A stretch of DNA of 50,163 nucleotides from Caryophanales bacterium UBA1744. GTDB taxonomy: Bacteria; Bacillota_I; Bacilli_A; RFN20; CAG-826. The stretch is taken from assembly GCA_002314915.1 (NCBI GenBank), contig DCHU01000020.1, forward strand, positions 1 to 50,163. The letters are read 5' to 3'. Under the pieces are notes generated by a model. It saw nothing but the letters and a program-made list of their open reading frames with translations. It was not told the DNA's origin and searched no databases. Below, one piece after another: positions 1-7,214 of the stretch (positions within the stretch are counted from its first letter, which is position 1; each line of letters opens with the position of its first letter). Made by a program: the position numbers and the translations under genes.

Positions 1-128
1 TGAATTTTCCAGAAAAAGTGTGCAATTCTGTACCAAAAGATGGCTCTAACGCCTGGATATAGCAATATTATTTGCAACCAATGGCGGGCTGCAGGATCGC
101 GTTCTTTTATGGATTTAATATAACTCAT
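1..128 (-). CDS. cysE: Serine O-acetyltransferase, N-terminal part (cut by window edge)
   Basis: The first 42 codons are visible and the rest lies left of the window. The product begins MSYIKSIKERDPAARHWLQ and continues through LYPGVRAIFWYRIAHFFWK. This matches the N-terminal helices of the EpsC/CysE family (ERDPAA, then YPG...YRIAH). The enzyme transfers acetyl from acetyl-CoA to serine, giving the O-acetylserine used by CysK. The start codon follows the cysK stop by 2 bp, and its GAGGAG ribosome site lies at the cysK end, so the two are co-transcribed. The hexapeptide-repeat catalytic domain cannot be seen. Assignment is confident from the N-terminus and the operon partner. Confidence 0.85.
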   Translation of the reverse strand, partial: MSYIKSIKERDPAARHWLQIILLYPGVRAIFWYRIAHFFWKI

Positions 129-130
129 TT

Positions 131-1069
131 CTACTCCTCAAAATTAAACATTGGTGTTGATAAGTATCTGTCTCCGCTATCAGGTAATAAGACGACGATG
201 TTCTTTCCGGCAAACTCTTCTCTCTGAGCAACCTGAATTGCCGCTTTGAGAGCAGCGCCGGAACTAATGCCAACAAGAATGCCTTCAGTTCTACCCATTT
301 CTCTTCCACCTTCGAACGCGACTTCGTTTTCAATGGTTATGATTTCATCGTAAACGCTTGTGTTCAATACGGCCGGAACGAAACCGGCTCCGATACCCTG
401 AATCTTGTGTGGGCCCGCCTGTCCTTTCGATAAAACCGGGGATGCGGTTGGCTCAACAGCGATAATCTTAACATCTTTTTTCTGAAGTTTAAGATATTCT
501 CCGGCGCCTGTGACAGTTCCACCTGTTCCAACGCCAGAAATGAAGGCATCAACAGCTCCATCTAGGTCCGCCCAGATCTCAGGTCCGGTGCCAGTGAAGT
601 GTGCTTTTGCGTTTGATGGGTTGTCGAACTGCGAAGGGATGAATGAGTTTGGCGTTTGCTCATGAATTTCCTGTGCCTTTGCGATTGCACCTTTCATGCC
701 CTTAGCGCCTTCGGTTAAAACGATCTTCGCGCCATATGCTTTGATGAGGTTTCTTCTCTCAACAGACATTGTTTCTGGCATAACGATGATTACTTTGTAT
801 CCTCTTGCTGCGCCAATGGATGCGATGCCGATGCCTGTGTTACCGGAAGTAGGTTCAATAAGTGTTGCGCCTTCACTGATGAGTCCAGCATCTTCAGCGT
901 CTGCGATCATCTGATATGCTGCGCGGTCCTTTACTGAGCCAGTTGGGTTGAAATACTCAAGTTTTGCGTATATTTTTGCCTTTAAATCATACTTTTTCTC
1001 GATATTTGTTAATTCGAGTAATGGTGTTTTTCCGATTAATTCTGTTGCGCTTGTAGCTACTTTTTTCAT
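131..1069 (-). CDS. cysK: Cysteine synthase A (O-acetylserine sulfhydrylase)
   Basis: Fold-type II PLP enzyme of 312 aa, the usual family length. It replaces the acetyl group of O-acetylserine with sulfide to make cysteine in the cytosol. Visible motifs are the PLP lysine in NPTGSVKDR (K47), the substrate loop TSGNTG (residues 74-79) and the phosphate-binding GVGTGGT near residue 177. cysE follows 2 bp downstream, so synthesis of the substrate and its use are coupled. About 100 nt upstream lie a short Cys-codon leader ORF and a terminator-like hairpin, which points to control by cysteine supply. The protein looks intact. Confidence 0.95.
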   Translation of the reverse strand: MKKVATSATELIGKTPLLELTNIEKKYDLKAKIYAKLEYFNPTGSVKDRAAYQMIADAEDAGLISEGATLIEPTSGNTGIGIASIGAARGYKVIIVMPETMSVERRNLIKAYGAKIVLTEGAKGMKGAIAKAQEIHEQTPNSFIPSQFDNPSNAKAHFTGTGPEIWADLDGAVDAFISGVGTGGTVTGAGEYLKLQKKDVKIIAVEPTASPVLSKGQAGPHKIQGIGAGFVPAVLNTSVYDEIITIENEVAFEGGREMGRTEGILVGISSGAALKAAIQVAQREEFAGKNIVVLLPDSGDRYLSTPMFNFEE

Positions 1070-1090
1070 TTTTAATACTCCTTTGTTAAA

Positions 1091-1120
1091 TAAAATAGAC
1101 GCCCACTTCAGGAGCGTCTA
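1091..1120 (-). terminator. Attenuator-like terminator in the cysK leader
   Basis: Read on the minus strand, TAGACGC (1120-1114) pairs with GCGTCTA (1102-1096) around an 11-nt loop and is followed by TATTTTATTT. It lies between the Cys-rich leader ORF and cysK. An intrinsic terminator here would cut off cysK-cysE transcription unless an alternative structure forms. I did not find a convincing antiterminator helix by eye, so the mechanism is inferred from position. Confidence 0.6.
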
Positions 1121-1173
1121 CAGTGATTCATTTTTATTAGTTGTTAATCGCTTTTAGTCCATTCCCGAGTGTA

Positions 1174-1242
1174 TTAGAAAACAACGCAACAACAACATGC
1201 GCAGATTGTGTTTAATGTTGTGATGTTTCTTCTAATTTCCAT
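1174..1242 (-). CDS. Cysteine-rich leader peptide upstream of cysK
   Basis: A 22-codon ORF begins at ATG (1242-1240) and ends at TAA (1176-1174). A ribosome site AGGACAGG lies just upstream. The peptide begins MEIRRNITTLNT and ends ICACCCCVVF: residue 14 and residues 16-19 are Cys, with a single Ala between. Five Cys codons within six are hard to explain by chance directly ahead of cysK. By analogy with trp/his leaders and actinobacterial Cys leaders, ribosome stalling at these codons when Cys-tRNA is scarce would alter folding of the downstream hairpin. The ORF and position are seen; the regulatory role is inferred. Confidence 0.75.
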   Translation of the reverse strand: MEIRRNITTLNTICACCCCVVF

Positions 1243-1265
1243 CGGTCCTGTCCTTTATGGCCACA

Positions 1266-1293
1266 ATAGTAAAATACATTGAAAATATGTCAA
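1266..1293 (-). promoter_or_regulatory. Sigma-A-type promoter of the cys leader
   Basis: On the minus strand a perfect -35 TTGACA (1293-1288) is followed after 16 nt by TACTAT (1271-1266). Transcription would begin near 1260, leaving about 18 nt before the leader-peptide start at 1242. That fits a leader ORF placed at the very start of the mRNA. Confidence 0.7.
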
Positions 1294-1333
1294 GCGTTGA
1301 ATTTGAAAAATAAGAAAAGAAGCCTTCTGACTC

Positions 1334-2008
1334 CTATTGTTTAATTAAATTAACTCTTTCTAAAAAATAATCTGATAATTTTTCCATTCCTTCTCCGGTT
1401 TTAGCGGAAACCCTGATAATTTTCGCGAACGGATTAAGGTTATGGATGCGTTCCTCAGCCTTATCAAAGTCAAAGTCGAAATATGGCAAAGTATCTATCT
1501 TGGTCAGTATTACCAATGAACAAATAGTGAACATCAAAGGATACTTGAGAGGCTTGTCATCCCCTTCTGGGATGGATAACAGCATGATGTTCTCATGAGC
1601 GCCTGTATCGAACTCGGCTGGGCAGACGAGATTTCCTATGTTCTCAAGGATTAAGAGGTCCAAACCGTCTATTCCATATTGTTTTATGGCTTCTGATGTC
1701 ATATCTGCGTCGATATGGCAGAGACCACCGTTGTGGATCTGCATAGTTCTAATTCCAGTATTGTCCTGTACTGTCTTTGCGTCCACCGTTGATTCGATAT
1801 CAACGTCCATCTCTCCGATGGTTATTTTGTCTTTGAGGTTATTGATGACAGCGGACAAAAGAGTTGTCTTGCCACTGCCAGGTGAAGACATAACATTAAC
1901 CATGAAGGTGCCGTTCTCTTTTAACACTCTTCTGGTCTCATCCGCGATCTTGTCGTTAGCGGAGAATATGTTCTCTTGTACTTTAATTACTTTTACTCCG
2001 TCTGACAT
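1334..2008 (-). CDS. hypB: HypB-family nickel-insertion GTPase (copy 1)
   Basis: HypB is a SIMIBI-class GTPase that, with HypA, delivers nickel to [NiFe]-hydrogenase precursors. This 224-aa copy has the P-loop SSPGSGKTT (K47), the G-domain metal ligands GGLCH (C97, H98) and NLVCPAEFDTG (C129), and the base-specificity motif as TKID rather than NKID. It lacks a His-rich N-terminal stretch. It starts 1 bp after the stop of a second hypB of the same length, with an AGGAG inside the end of that gene. No hypA, hypCDEF or hydrogenase subunit is in the window, so the client protein is unknown. Family assignment is secure, client is not. Confidence 0.9.
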   Translation of the reverse strand: MSDGVKVIKVQENIFSANDKIADETRRVLKENGTFMVNVMSSPGSGKTTLLSAVINNLKDKITIGEMDVDIESTVDAKTVQDNTGIRTMQIHNGGLCHIDADMTSEAIKQYGIDGLDLLILENIGNLVCPAEFDTGAHENIMLLSIPEGDDKPLKYPLMFTICSLVILTKIDTLPYFDFDFDKAEERIHNLNPFAKIIRVSAKTGEGMEKLSDYFLERVNLIKQ

Positions 2009-2009
2009 A

Positions 2010-2684
2010 TTATTTGTTCCACTCCTGAATGATTGTGATTAGGTAGTCGGCAAGTTCCTGAACGCCTTCACCCGTCTTGGCTGAAATGAAGAACACTTTA
2101 ATATCAGGATTGCATCTCTTTGCGTACTCCACGACCAATTCTTTATTGAAATCAAAGACCGGCAAAGTATCTATCTTATTAACGACCAAAATGCCGCTTT
2201 CTTTATACATTAATGGGTATTTGAGGGGTTTATCGTCGCCCTCTGGAACTGAAAGTATTGTCATATTCACTGCAGAACCTGTATCGAATTCGGCTGGGCA
2301 GACGAGATTTCCAACATTTTCAAGGACGACAAAGTCGAGGTCATCGCGATTGAATTCACGAAGTCCTTGTCTTGTCATATCCGCATCTAAATGACACATT
2401 CCACCAGTGTGAATCTGGATTGATGGAACGCCGTTTGAGACCATTGTCTTGGCGTCGACATCGCTGTCGATATCCGCTTCCATAACACCCCATTTGATGC
2501 GATTGTTGAACGCTTTATTCAAAGCTAAAAGTGTGGTTGTTTTGCCACTGCCCGGAGAAGACATGAGATTGAGGAGGCAGGTGTGTTTGGATTTGAGTTC
2601 CTGTCTTAAAACCTCTGCGTCTTTGTTGTTGTCTTCGCAGATTGATTCTTTTACTTCGATTATCTTTACTAAGTTCTCGTTCAT
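2010..2684 (-). CDS. hypB: HypB-family nickel-insertion GTPase (copy 2)
   Basis: Paralogue of the gene that follows it, also 224 aa, with the P-loop MSSPGSGKTT (K48), metal ligands GGMCH (C97, H98) and C129 in NLVCPAEFDTG, and a canonical NKID. The ATG at 2684 is preferred over a GTG at 2702 because it makes the two copies equal in length and aligns MNENLVKIIEV with MSDGVKVIKV. The GTG would overlap the stop of the preceding phosphatase gene. No ribosome site is visible, but TATAAT lies 9 nt before the ATG, so an internal near-leaderless transcript is possible. The copies differ most at their N-termini and between motifs, which suggests old divergence. Confidence 0.88.
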   Translation of the reverse strand: MNENLVKIIEVKESICEDNNKDAEVLRQELKSKHTCLLNLMSSPGSGKTTTLLALNKAFNNRIKWGVMEADIDSDVDAKTMVSNGVPSIQIHTGGMCHLDADMTRQGLREFNRDDLDFVVLENVGNLVCPAEFDTGSAVNMTILSVPEGDDKPLKYPLMYKESGILVVNKIDTLPVFDFNKELVVEYAKRCNPDIKVFFISAKTGEGVQELADYLITIIQEWNK

Positions 2685-2701
2685 CGTTATTGAATTATAC
2701 A

Positions 2702-3148
2702 CTATTTGATATTTTCTAATATGTCATTAATGCAGATGGTTAACTCATCGATGACTTTGTCATATCTATCGCTATACCAAGGGTCCTCAATTTCAACGAT
2801 ACCTTTCGAATAGGCGAAGACTGGTTTGCATTTACCTTGAGAGTCATTTACCAGATAGGAGAGAATCCTTCTATTGGATGCGTCCATATAGAAAAGATGG
2901 TCGCAATCGTCCACATCTCTCTGAGTTAAGCGTCTAGCGCTGTGCCTAATCATCGGAATGCCTCTAGCGTTAAGCGCTCTTCTCATTGGAGGATAGATAT
3001 CATTTCCGATTTCTTCATTCGATAACGCTAATGAGGTTACTGAAAATTGGTCTTCAAGGCATCTTTCTTTTATGGTTTTGCGGAATATCATCTCCGCAGC
3101 TGGTGAACGGCATATTGAACCATGGCACACAAATATGATCTTCTTCAT
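2702..3148 (-). CDS. Low-molecular-weight protein-tyrosine phosphatase family
   Basis: 148 aa, the typical length. The P-loop C-x5-R is VCHGSICRS (C8, R14) at the N-terminus, and the general-acid loop is seen as DPWY near residue 122. These residues form the phosphocysteine mechanism for removing phosphate from Tyr (or, in some members, Arg). The start ATG overlaps the stop of the Fic gene as ATGA, and its stop TAG abuts the hypB pair. This makes it the second gene of a four-gene operon. In other bacteria such enzymes act on tyrosine kinases or arginine phosphorylation; no kinase is present here, so the substrate is unknown. Confidence 0.9.
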   Translation of the reverse strand: MKKIIFVCHGSICRSPAAEMIFRKTIKERCLEDQFSVTSLALSNEEIGNDIYPPMRRALNARGIPMIRHSARRLTQRDVDDCDHLFYMDASNRRILSYLVNDSQGKCKPVFAYSKGIVEIEDPWYSDRYDKVIDELTICINDILENIK

Positions 3149-4068
3149 TCGCAGTTATCCTCCGTCAATTTGAATTGTTTCAAAAGCGCATCCACCGTAT
3201 CTTGTCCATCTAAGCATGTCTCAATGAGAAAACCCTTTTCCGTATTCCAATTGGACAATCCACGGTAATAGAAAGACTTCTTATTGTCTTCGATGATGAA
3301 CGGAACAATCTTGTGTTTCAGACATTCTTTAAATGCGATTAATCTGCCAACCCTGCCATTTCCATCTGAGAAAGGGTGAATCTTCTCGAAACTTGCGTGA
3401 AATGCAATTATATCCTCAAAACTGACCTTTTTTATGCTTTGATATGCGGAAAGAAGATCCCTTATCGCATGTTGAACTTGGGAAGGGGATACAGTCTCGC
3501 ATCCCCCAACGTAATTCGGTCGAGTCTTATAATCTCCAACCGCAAACCAAGGTAGTCTCGAATCCTTTGTGTCGTGTTTTAGGATATAGTGAAGATTCTT
3601 AATAATCGCTTCAGTTAAAGGTTCCTCAGCTATATCGATGCAATAATCAATGGCTCTGAAATGGTGAATTGTTTCAAGGATGTCATCCACGGAAACGCCA
3701 TCGCCATTATCAATCGTGTTTGTTTCAAATATCATCCTAGTTTGATCCTCAGAAAGCCGACTTCCTTCAATGTGATTTGAGTTATAGGTCATTCTTATTT
3801 GAAGTTCGTGATAAATGCCACCGGATATTCCGTGTGCCTTTTCTTCGCGAAGGGTTTGAAGCAAAGCGTTTTCCGGAATTTCTTCAAATAACTGTTCTGG
3901 TTCACATTCCAAATAAGCGCATATTCTTTTGATGGTCTTTTTAGATAGTTTCTCTCCTTTCGAGATTTTAGCAATCGTTCTAGAAGAGATGCCTAAAAGA
4001 ATTCCAAGTTCGGATTTCTTAATTCCTTTTGTTTTCAGTAGACCGTTTAAACCGGAATAATCTATCAT
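3145..4068 (-). CDS. HTH-Fic protein (predicted class II AMP-transferase)
   Basis: 307 aa. Residues 10-62 form a Cro/C1-type helix-turn-helix (GILLGISSRTIAKISKG). Residues 90-245 form a Fic domain with an intact catalytic loop HPFSDGNGRVGR (231-242). The autoinhibitory motif (S/T)xxxE(G/N) is present N-terminal to the core as SNHIEG (97-102), which places it in inhibited class II. Fic enzymes usually transfer AMP to Ser, Thr or Tyr of a target. It opens an operon with a phosphatase and two hypB genes. The HTH suggests it binds its own promoter, where repeated AAAGTAAAGATTT sites overlap the -35. A GAGG precedes the ATG. The target is unknown. Confidence 0.88.
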   Translation of the reverse strand: MIDYSGLNGLLKTKGIKKSELGILLGISSRTIAKISKGEKLSKKTIKRICAYLECEPEQLFEEIPENALLQTLREEKAHGISGGIYHELQIRMTYNSNHIEGSRLSEDQTRMIFETNTIDNGDGVSVDDILETIHHFRAIDYCIDIAEEPLTEAIIKNLHYILKHDTKDSRLPWFAVGDYKTRPNYVGGCETVSPSQVQHAIRDLLSAYQSIKKVSFEDIIAFHASFEKIHPFSDGNGRVGRLIAFKECLKHKIVPFIIEDNKKSFYYRGLSNWNTEKGFLIETCLDGQDTVDALLKQFKLTEDNCE

Positions 4069-4081
4069 TCGTTTTGCCTCA

Positions 4082-4190
4082 AAATCTTTATCATTTTATA
4101 CAATCATTCAGGCAAAAAGTAAAGATTTCTAAATTAAACATATCAAAAGTAAAGATTTTTGTGTTATTTGAAGTTCTTAAAGTAAAGAAA
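4082..4190 (-). promoter_or_regulatory. Fic operon promoter with repeated operator-like sites
   Basis: On the minus strand TTTACT (4123-4118) and TATAAA (4100-4095) are separated by 17 nt. The sequence AAAGTAAAGATTT occurs exactly at 4116-4128 and 4146-4158 (30-bp period), with a shorter copy AAAGTAAAGA at 4179-4188. The core also appears inverted as AAATCTTTA at 4082-4090. One copy covers the -35 box. The arrangement suits autoregulation by the HTH domain of the first gene, which is an inference. Confidence 0.6.
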
Positions 4191-4225
4191 AACGCCTTAC
4201 AGTTAAACTGGGCGTATTCATTTGA

Positions 4226-4735
4226 TTAGTGTAAATATGCGAACAAACAGGCAAGGAAAAGGGATAGCTGCGCGAATGTGTTGCAGCCCTCTTCAATCCA
4301 ATTGGATTTCTTGTCTGCGCTGTCAAGTTTGGCTGAGCAAACAATCATAGCGGCCATTCCGATTACCGCTAAGACGAGGAAGATGATTGATCCGACATTT
4401 ACGAAGGCTAAACGAGCAGCGCTTTCATCAATCGCGGTGATTATATATGTTAAGAGCACTAGAGCGAATCCAATAGGAAGAGCGATTCTCATCTGGACAA
4501 ACATCCACCAGATATTCTTTTTCTTTGTGGCGACGATTATTTTCCAGATAACTTTGATGAGACCTGCGACAAAACAGATGAACCCGCCTATGATCGCACC
4601 AAAATCATGATTGCAGATGAAGAATAAGAGAACACACGCTCCAGCGAATAGAAGCACCGGGACCATATCGAATAAAGCGAGTCCCACCGTGAAGTTCTCT
4701 GGTATTGTGTTTTTGGTCATTTTTGTCTTTTCCAT
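4226..4735 (-). CDS. Multi-pass membrane protein of unknown function
   Basis: 169 aa with about five hydrophobic segments (roughly residues 15-35, 42-62, 78-98, 112-135 and 148-168). The start is the ATG at 4735, which has GGAAGGG 8 nt upstream and lies 2 bp after the stop of the glutaredoxin-like gene. The two are therefore translationally linked. I do not recognise the family and see no catalytic motif. A role near redox or metal handling is only suggested by the partner gene. Confidence 0.7.
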   Translation of the reverse strand: MEKTKMTKNTIPENFTVGLALFDMVPVLLFAGACVLLFFICNHDFGAIIGGFICFVAGLIKVIWKIIVATKKKNIWWMFVQMRIALPIGFALVLLTYIITAIDESAARLAFVNVGSIIFLVLAVIGMAAMIVCSAKLDSADKKSNWIEEGCNTFAQLSLFLACLFAYLH

Positions 4736-4737
4736 GA

Positions 4738-5055
4738 TCAGCAGCCCTTCCCATCTAAAGAACAAGATGAAGGATAATCATCATATTCAAGTTCTGTATA
4801 TCCTTTGTTGATAAGATATGTTTCCCAATCGGTGAAGACGTTATCACCTTCGACTAAACACGGGATTCCGATATCATGAATCTTCTTCAATCTATCGAAG
4901 ATAGAAGGGTAGTTATCTCTGTATGTTAAGAACTTTTTAAGGTTCTTTAAGTTCTCGTTGATATCAACGTATTCGTATTCGATTCCGAACTTATCGAAAT
5001 TGCGTTTGCAGTTTCTGCAATCGATGCACATTGGTGAACCGTATAATGTAATCAT
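4738..5055 (-). CDS. Glutaredoxin-like thiol protein
   Basis: 105 aa with a thioredoxin-fold start ITLYGSPMCIDCRNC carrying the redox motif CIDC (residues 10-13). A region GIPCLVEGDNVFTDWETY resembles the glutaredoxin cis-Pro segment, although the usual TVP is replaced by GIPCL. The C-terminus adds two more cysteines (SSCSLDGKGC). It is probably a dithiol oxidoreductase. It is the first gene of a two-gene unit with a membrane protein, transcribed away from ynbB. Confidence 0.75.
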   Translation of the reverse strand: MITLYGSPMCIDCRNCKRNFDKFGIEYEYVDINENLKNLKKFLTYRDNYPSIFDRLKKIHDIGIPCLVEGDNVFTDWETYLINKGYTELEYDDYPSSCSLDGKGC

Positions 5056-5188
5056 ACAAATAGCTCCTTATATCCATAGATAGTGTACTCATTTTTGGTA
5101 ACTATAAAAGACGAAACGGTTAAAGAACTCCAAATAAAGATTTTTCAAATGAAAAATGGTATCCTATGTCCATTAAGGAAGACTTACT

Positions 5189-6445
5189 ATGATTCTTGAT
5201 CAAATAGATAATGAAATATTGGCGTTAGCAGAGCAGTCCGAGAAAGACTTGAAGGAATGTTACGAAAGGATAGATAAAGTTTGTTTGACAAACTCAAACC
5301 GCATTCTTTCCGCCTTCATTGAGAATAGGGTTTCTTATTCTGATTTCTCCGATATCAATGGATACGGCAACTACGATACAGGACGTGACAAATTGGAGAG
5401 AATCTTCGCAACGGTGTTAGGATGCGAAGACGCTTTAGTTCGTACTCAGATCATGAGTGGCACCAATGCACTATACTTAACATTCACCGCTCTTTTAAAA
5501 CACGGAGACACGATGATCTCCTTATCAGGCAAGCCATACGACTCCTTGCAGGAGATGGTTGGCATCATCGGAGAATCAAGTCAGTCATTAAAAGCGTTAG
5601 GCGTTAAATATGAGCAGATTGATTTAGTCGATAACAAATTCGACATCGACGCAATCGTAGCTCGTTTAGCTAAGAAGAACGTTAAGTTGGTCGAGATTCA
5701 GCGTTCAAGAGGATACTCATCAAGAAAGTCTTTAACAATCGCTCAGATTGAAGAAGTTGTTAATGCGATTAGAAGCGTTAACGATGAAGTTATCATCATG
5801 GTCGACAACTGCTATGGTGAATTAGTTGAAACCAGGGAACCAGGTCACGTTGGCGCGGATGTCGTCGTTGGCTCACTCATGAAGAACCTTGGTGGCGGCG
5901 TTGCTTCAAGCGGCGGCTACATCGCTGGAAAAGAGAAATATATCCACATGGTTGCAGAGAGATTAACCGCTCCTGGAATCGCTAAAGATTTAGGTGCCAA
6001 CTTCAACCAGAACAACTCATTCTTCAAGGGAATCTACATGGCACCAAGTGCTGTTAGAAGCGCTCTAAAAACCGCAGTATTCACCTCTTATATGCTCGAA
6101 AAGCTCGGTTTTGAAGGGATTTCCCCTACTTTTGACGAGATTCGTACTGATATCATCCAGACGATCACGCTCAACACAAAAGAGAATTTGGTTAAGTTCA
6201 CCCAGGGCATCCAATCCGCTTCACCAATCGATTCTTATGTCTATGTTATGCCAGCCCCAATGCCAGGTTACCCATTCGATGAGGTCATGGCATCAGGCTC
6301 ATTCACACAAGGCTCCACTATCGAGTTATCCGCGGATGCTCCAGTTGTCGAGCCATACACCTTATACATGCAGGGCGGATTGACTCCTGAGTATGGAAAA
6401 CTCGGAATCATGCTCGCATTAAGCAAGATGAAAAAAGAGGGCTAA
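5189..6445 (+). CDS. ynbB: YnbB-like methionine gamma-lyase family PLP protein
   Basis: 418 aa, the family length (Pfam Met_gamma_lyase, old name 'aluminium resistance protein'). Fold-type I PLP features are visible: D206 in MVDNCYGE and the Schiff-base lysine K232 in GSLMKNLGGG. AAGGA lies before the ATG. In Bacillus subtilis YnbB is required for 5-aminopentanol modification of EF-P. That is relevant because the next genes, convergent on the other strand, are a YmfI-like reductase and efp. Its stop TAA overlaps the stop of the reductase. Family is certain; the EF-P role is inferred from the B. subtilis precedent and the neighbourhood. Confidence 0.85.
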   Translation: MILDQIDNEILALAEQSEKDLKECYERIDKVCLTNSNRILSAFIENRVSYSDFSDINGYGNYDTGRDKLERIFATVLGCEDALVRTQIMSGTNALYLTFTALLKHGDTMISLSGKPYDSLQEMVGIIGESSQSLKALGVKYEQIDLVDNKFDIDAIVARLAKKNVKLVEIQRSRGYSSRKSLTIAQIEEVVNAIRSVNDEVIIMVDNCYGELVETREPGHVGADVVVGSLMKNLGGGVASSGGYIAGKEKYIHMVAERLTAPGIAKDLGANFNQNNSFFKGIYMAPSAVRSALKTAVFTSYMLEKLGFEGISPTFDEIRTDIIQTITLNTKENLVKFTQGIQSASPIDSYVYVMPAPMPGYPFDEVMASGSFTQGSTIELSADAPVVEPYTLYMQGGLTPEYGKLGIMLALSKMKKEG

Positions 6446-7185
6446 GCTCCGGCTTGCCCTCCATCGATTCTAATTATTGAATTGTTGATATAGCTCGCAT
6501 CATCACTGGCTAGGAATCTAACTAGCTTTGCTACTTCTTCTGGTTCGCCATAGCGGCCAAGAAGTATTTTTTCTTGTTCCATCTTCAGGAACTCTTCGGT
6601 ATAGCCATCAAGTTCGCTTTCGGTTCCGATGAATCCAGGAACGACTGCGTTGACATTTATGTATGGCGCACACTTGACTGCGAGATTGTGGGTGAGTGAT
6701 ATCAAAGCCGCCTTTGAGGCGTCATATTCGATGCACATAGGATAATATGTGTTTATTCCGTTCGTTGAGGAGATATTGATTATTCTGCCCCATTTCTTAT
6801 CGATCATATGTCTATAGAATCGACGAGATGTGATATAGGCGCCTAAGAGATTAACATCCAAGGTCTTCTTGAAGTCATCAACAGTCTTCTCGTTCCATAG
6901 TCCGGATAAATCGATTGCGGCATTGTTTACCAAGATATCAATTCCACCGAACTTATCTTCGATAAACTTCGCCATCTCTTCCACTTCAGCTTCACTAGAT
7001 ACGTCCGCGCCAAAAGGGACGACGGTAACGCCGTATTGTTCGCTTAAGGATTTGGCTAGGTTTTCCGCTTCATCTTTAGATGTGTGGTAATTGATGATGA
7101 CATCACATCCAACTTTAGCGAGTTCTGTAGCGATTGCTTTACCAATGCCTTTTGCCGCACCTGTAACTAAAGCAATTTTCTTCAT
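6442..7185 (-). CDS. Short-chain dehydrogenase/reductase, FabG/YmfI-like
   Basis: 247 aa classical SDR: cofactor motif TGAAKGIG (8-15), NNAA (87-90), structural N112, and catalytic S140, Y154 and K158 (YDASK). It ends in the family's SYINNSIIRIDGG. It lies 17 bp downstream of efp, separated by a hairpin that includes the efp stop, and has no clear ribosome site. In B. subtilis the FabG-like YmfI reduces the carbonyl of the EF-P pentanone modification. Adjacency to efp and ynbB makes that role likelier than fatty-acid synthesis, since no fab genes are nearby. The SDR family alone does not fix the substrate. Confidence 0.8.
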   Translation of the reverse strand: MKKIALVTGAAKGIGKAIATELAKVGCDVIINYHTSKDEAENLAKSLSEQYGVTVVPFGADVSSEAEVEEMAKFIEDKFGGIDILVNNAAIDLSGLWNEKTVDDFKKTLDVNLLGAYITSRRFYRHMIDKKWGRIINISSTNGINTYYPMCIEYDASKAALISLTHNLAVKCAPYINVNAVVPGFIGTESELDGYTEEFLKMEQEKILLGRYGEPEEVAKLVRFLASDDASYINNSIIRIDGGQAGA

Positions 7186-7195
7186 AGTAAGAAAA

Positions 7196-7214
7196 AGAGC
7201 TATTATTTAGCTCT
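7196..7214 (-). terminator. Hairpin overlapping the efp stop codon
   Basis: On the minus strand AGAGCTA (7214-7208) pairs with TAGCTCT (7202-7196) around a 5-nt loop that contains the TAA stop of efp, followed by TTTTTC. Translating ribosomes would cover the 5' arm. It may be a partial terminator that sets the ratio of efp to the downstream reductase. Confidence 0.6.

Noticed and set aside
17..26. GTGTGCAA at the left edge as another copy of the TTGCACACC repeat
   Set aside because: It lacks the final base of the nonamer, lies inside the cysE coding sequence and has no spaced partners.
948..1157. Plus-strand ORF of about 70 codons opposite cysK and its leader
   Set aside because: It lies antisense to cysK and the attenuator, has no ribosome site and resembles no protein; it follows from codon bias on the other strand.
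1070..1333. T-box riboswitch upstream of cysK
   Set aside because: A T-box would be the usual cysteine control in Bacillota, but no AGGGTGGNACCGCG core or specifier loop could be found. The Cys-rich leader ORF explains the region better.
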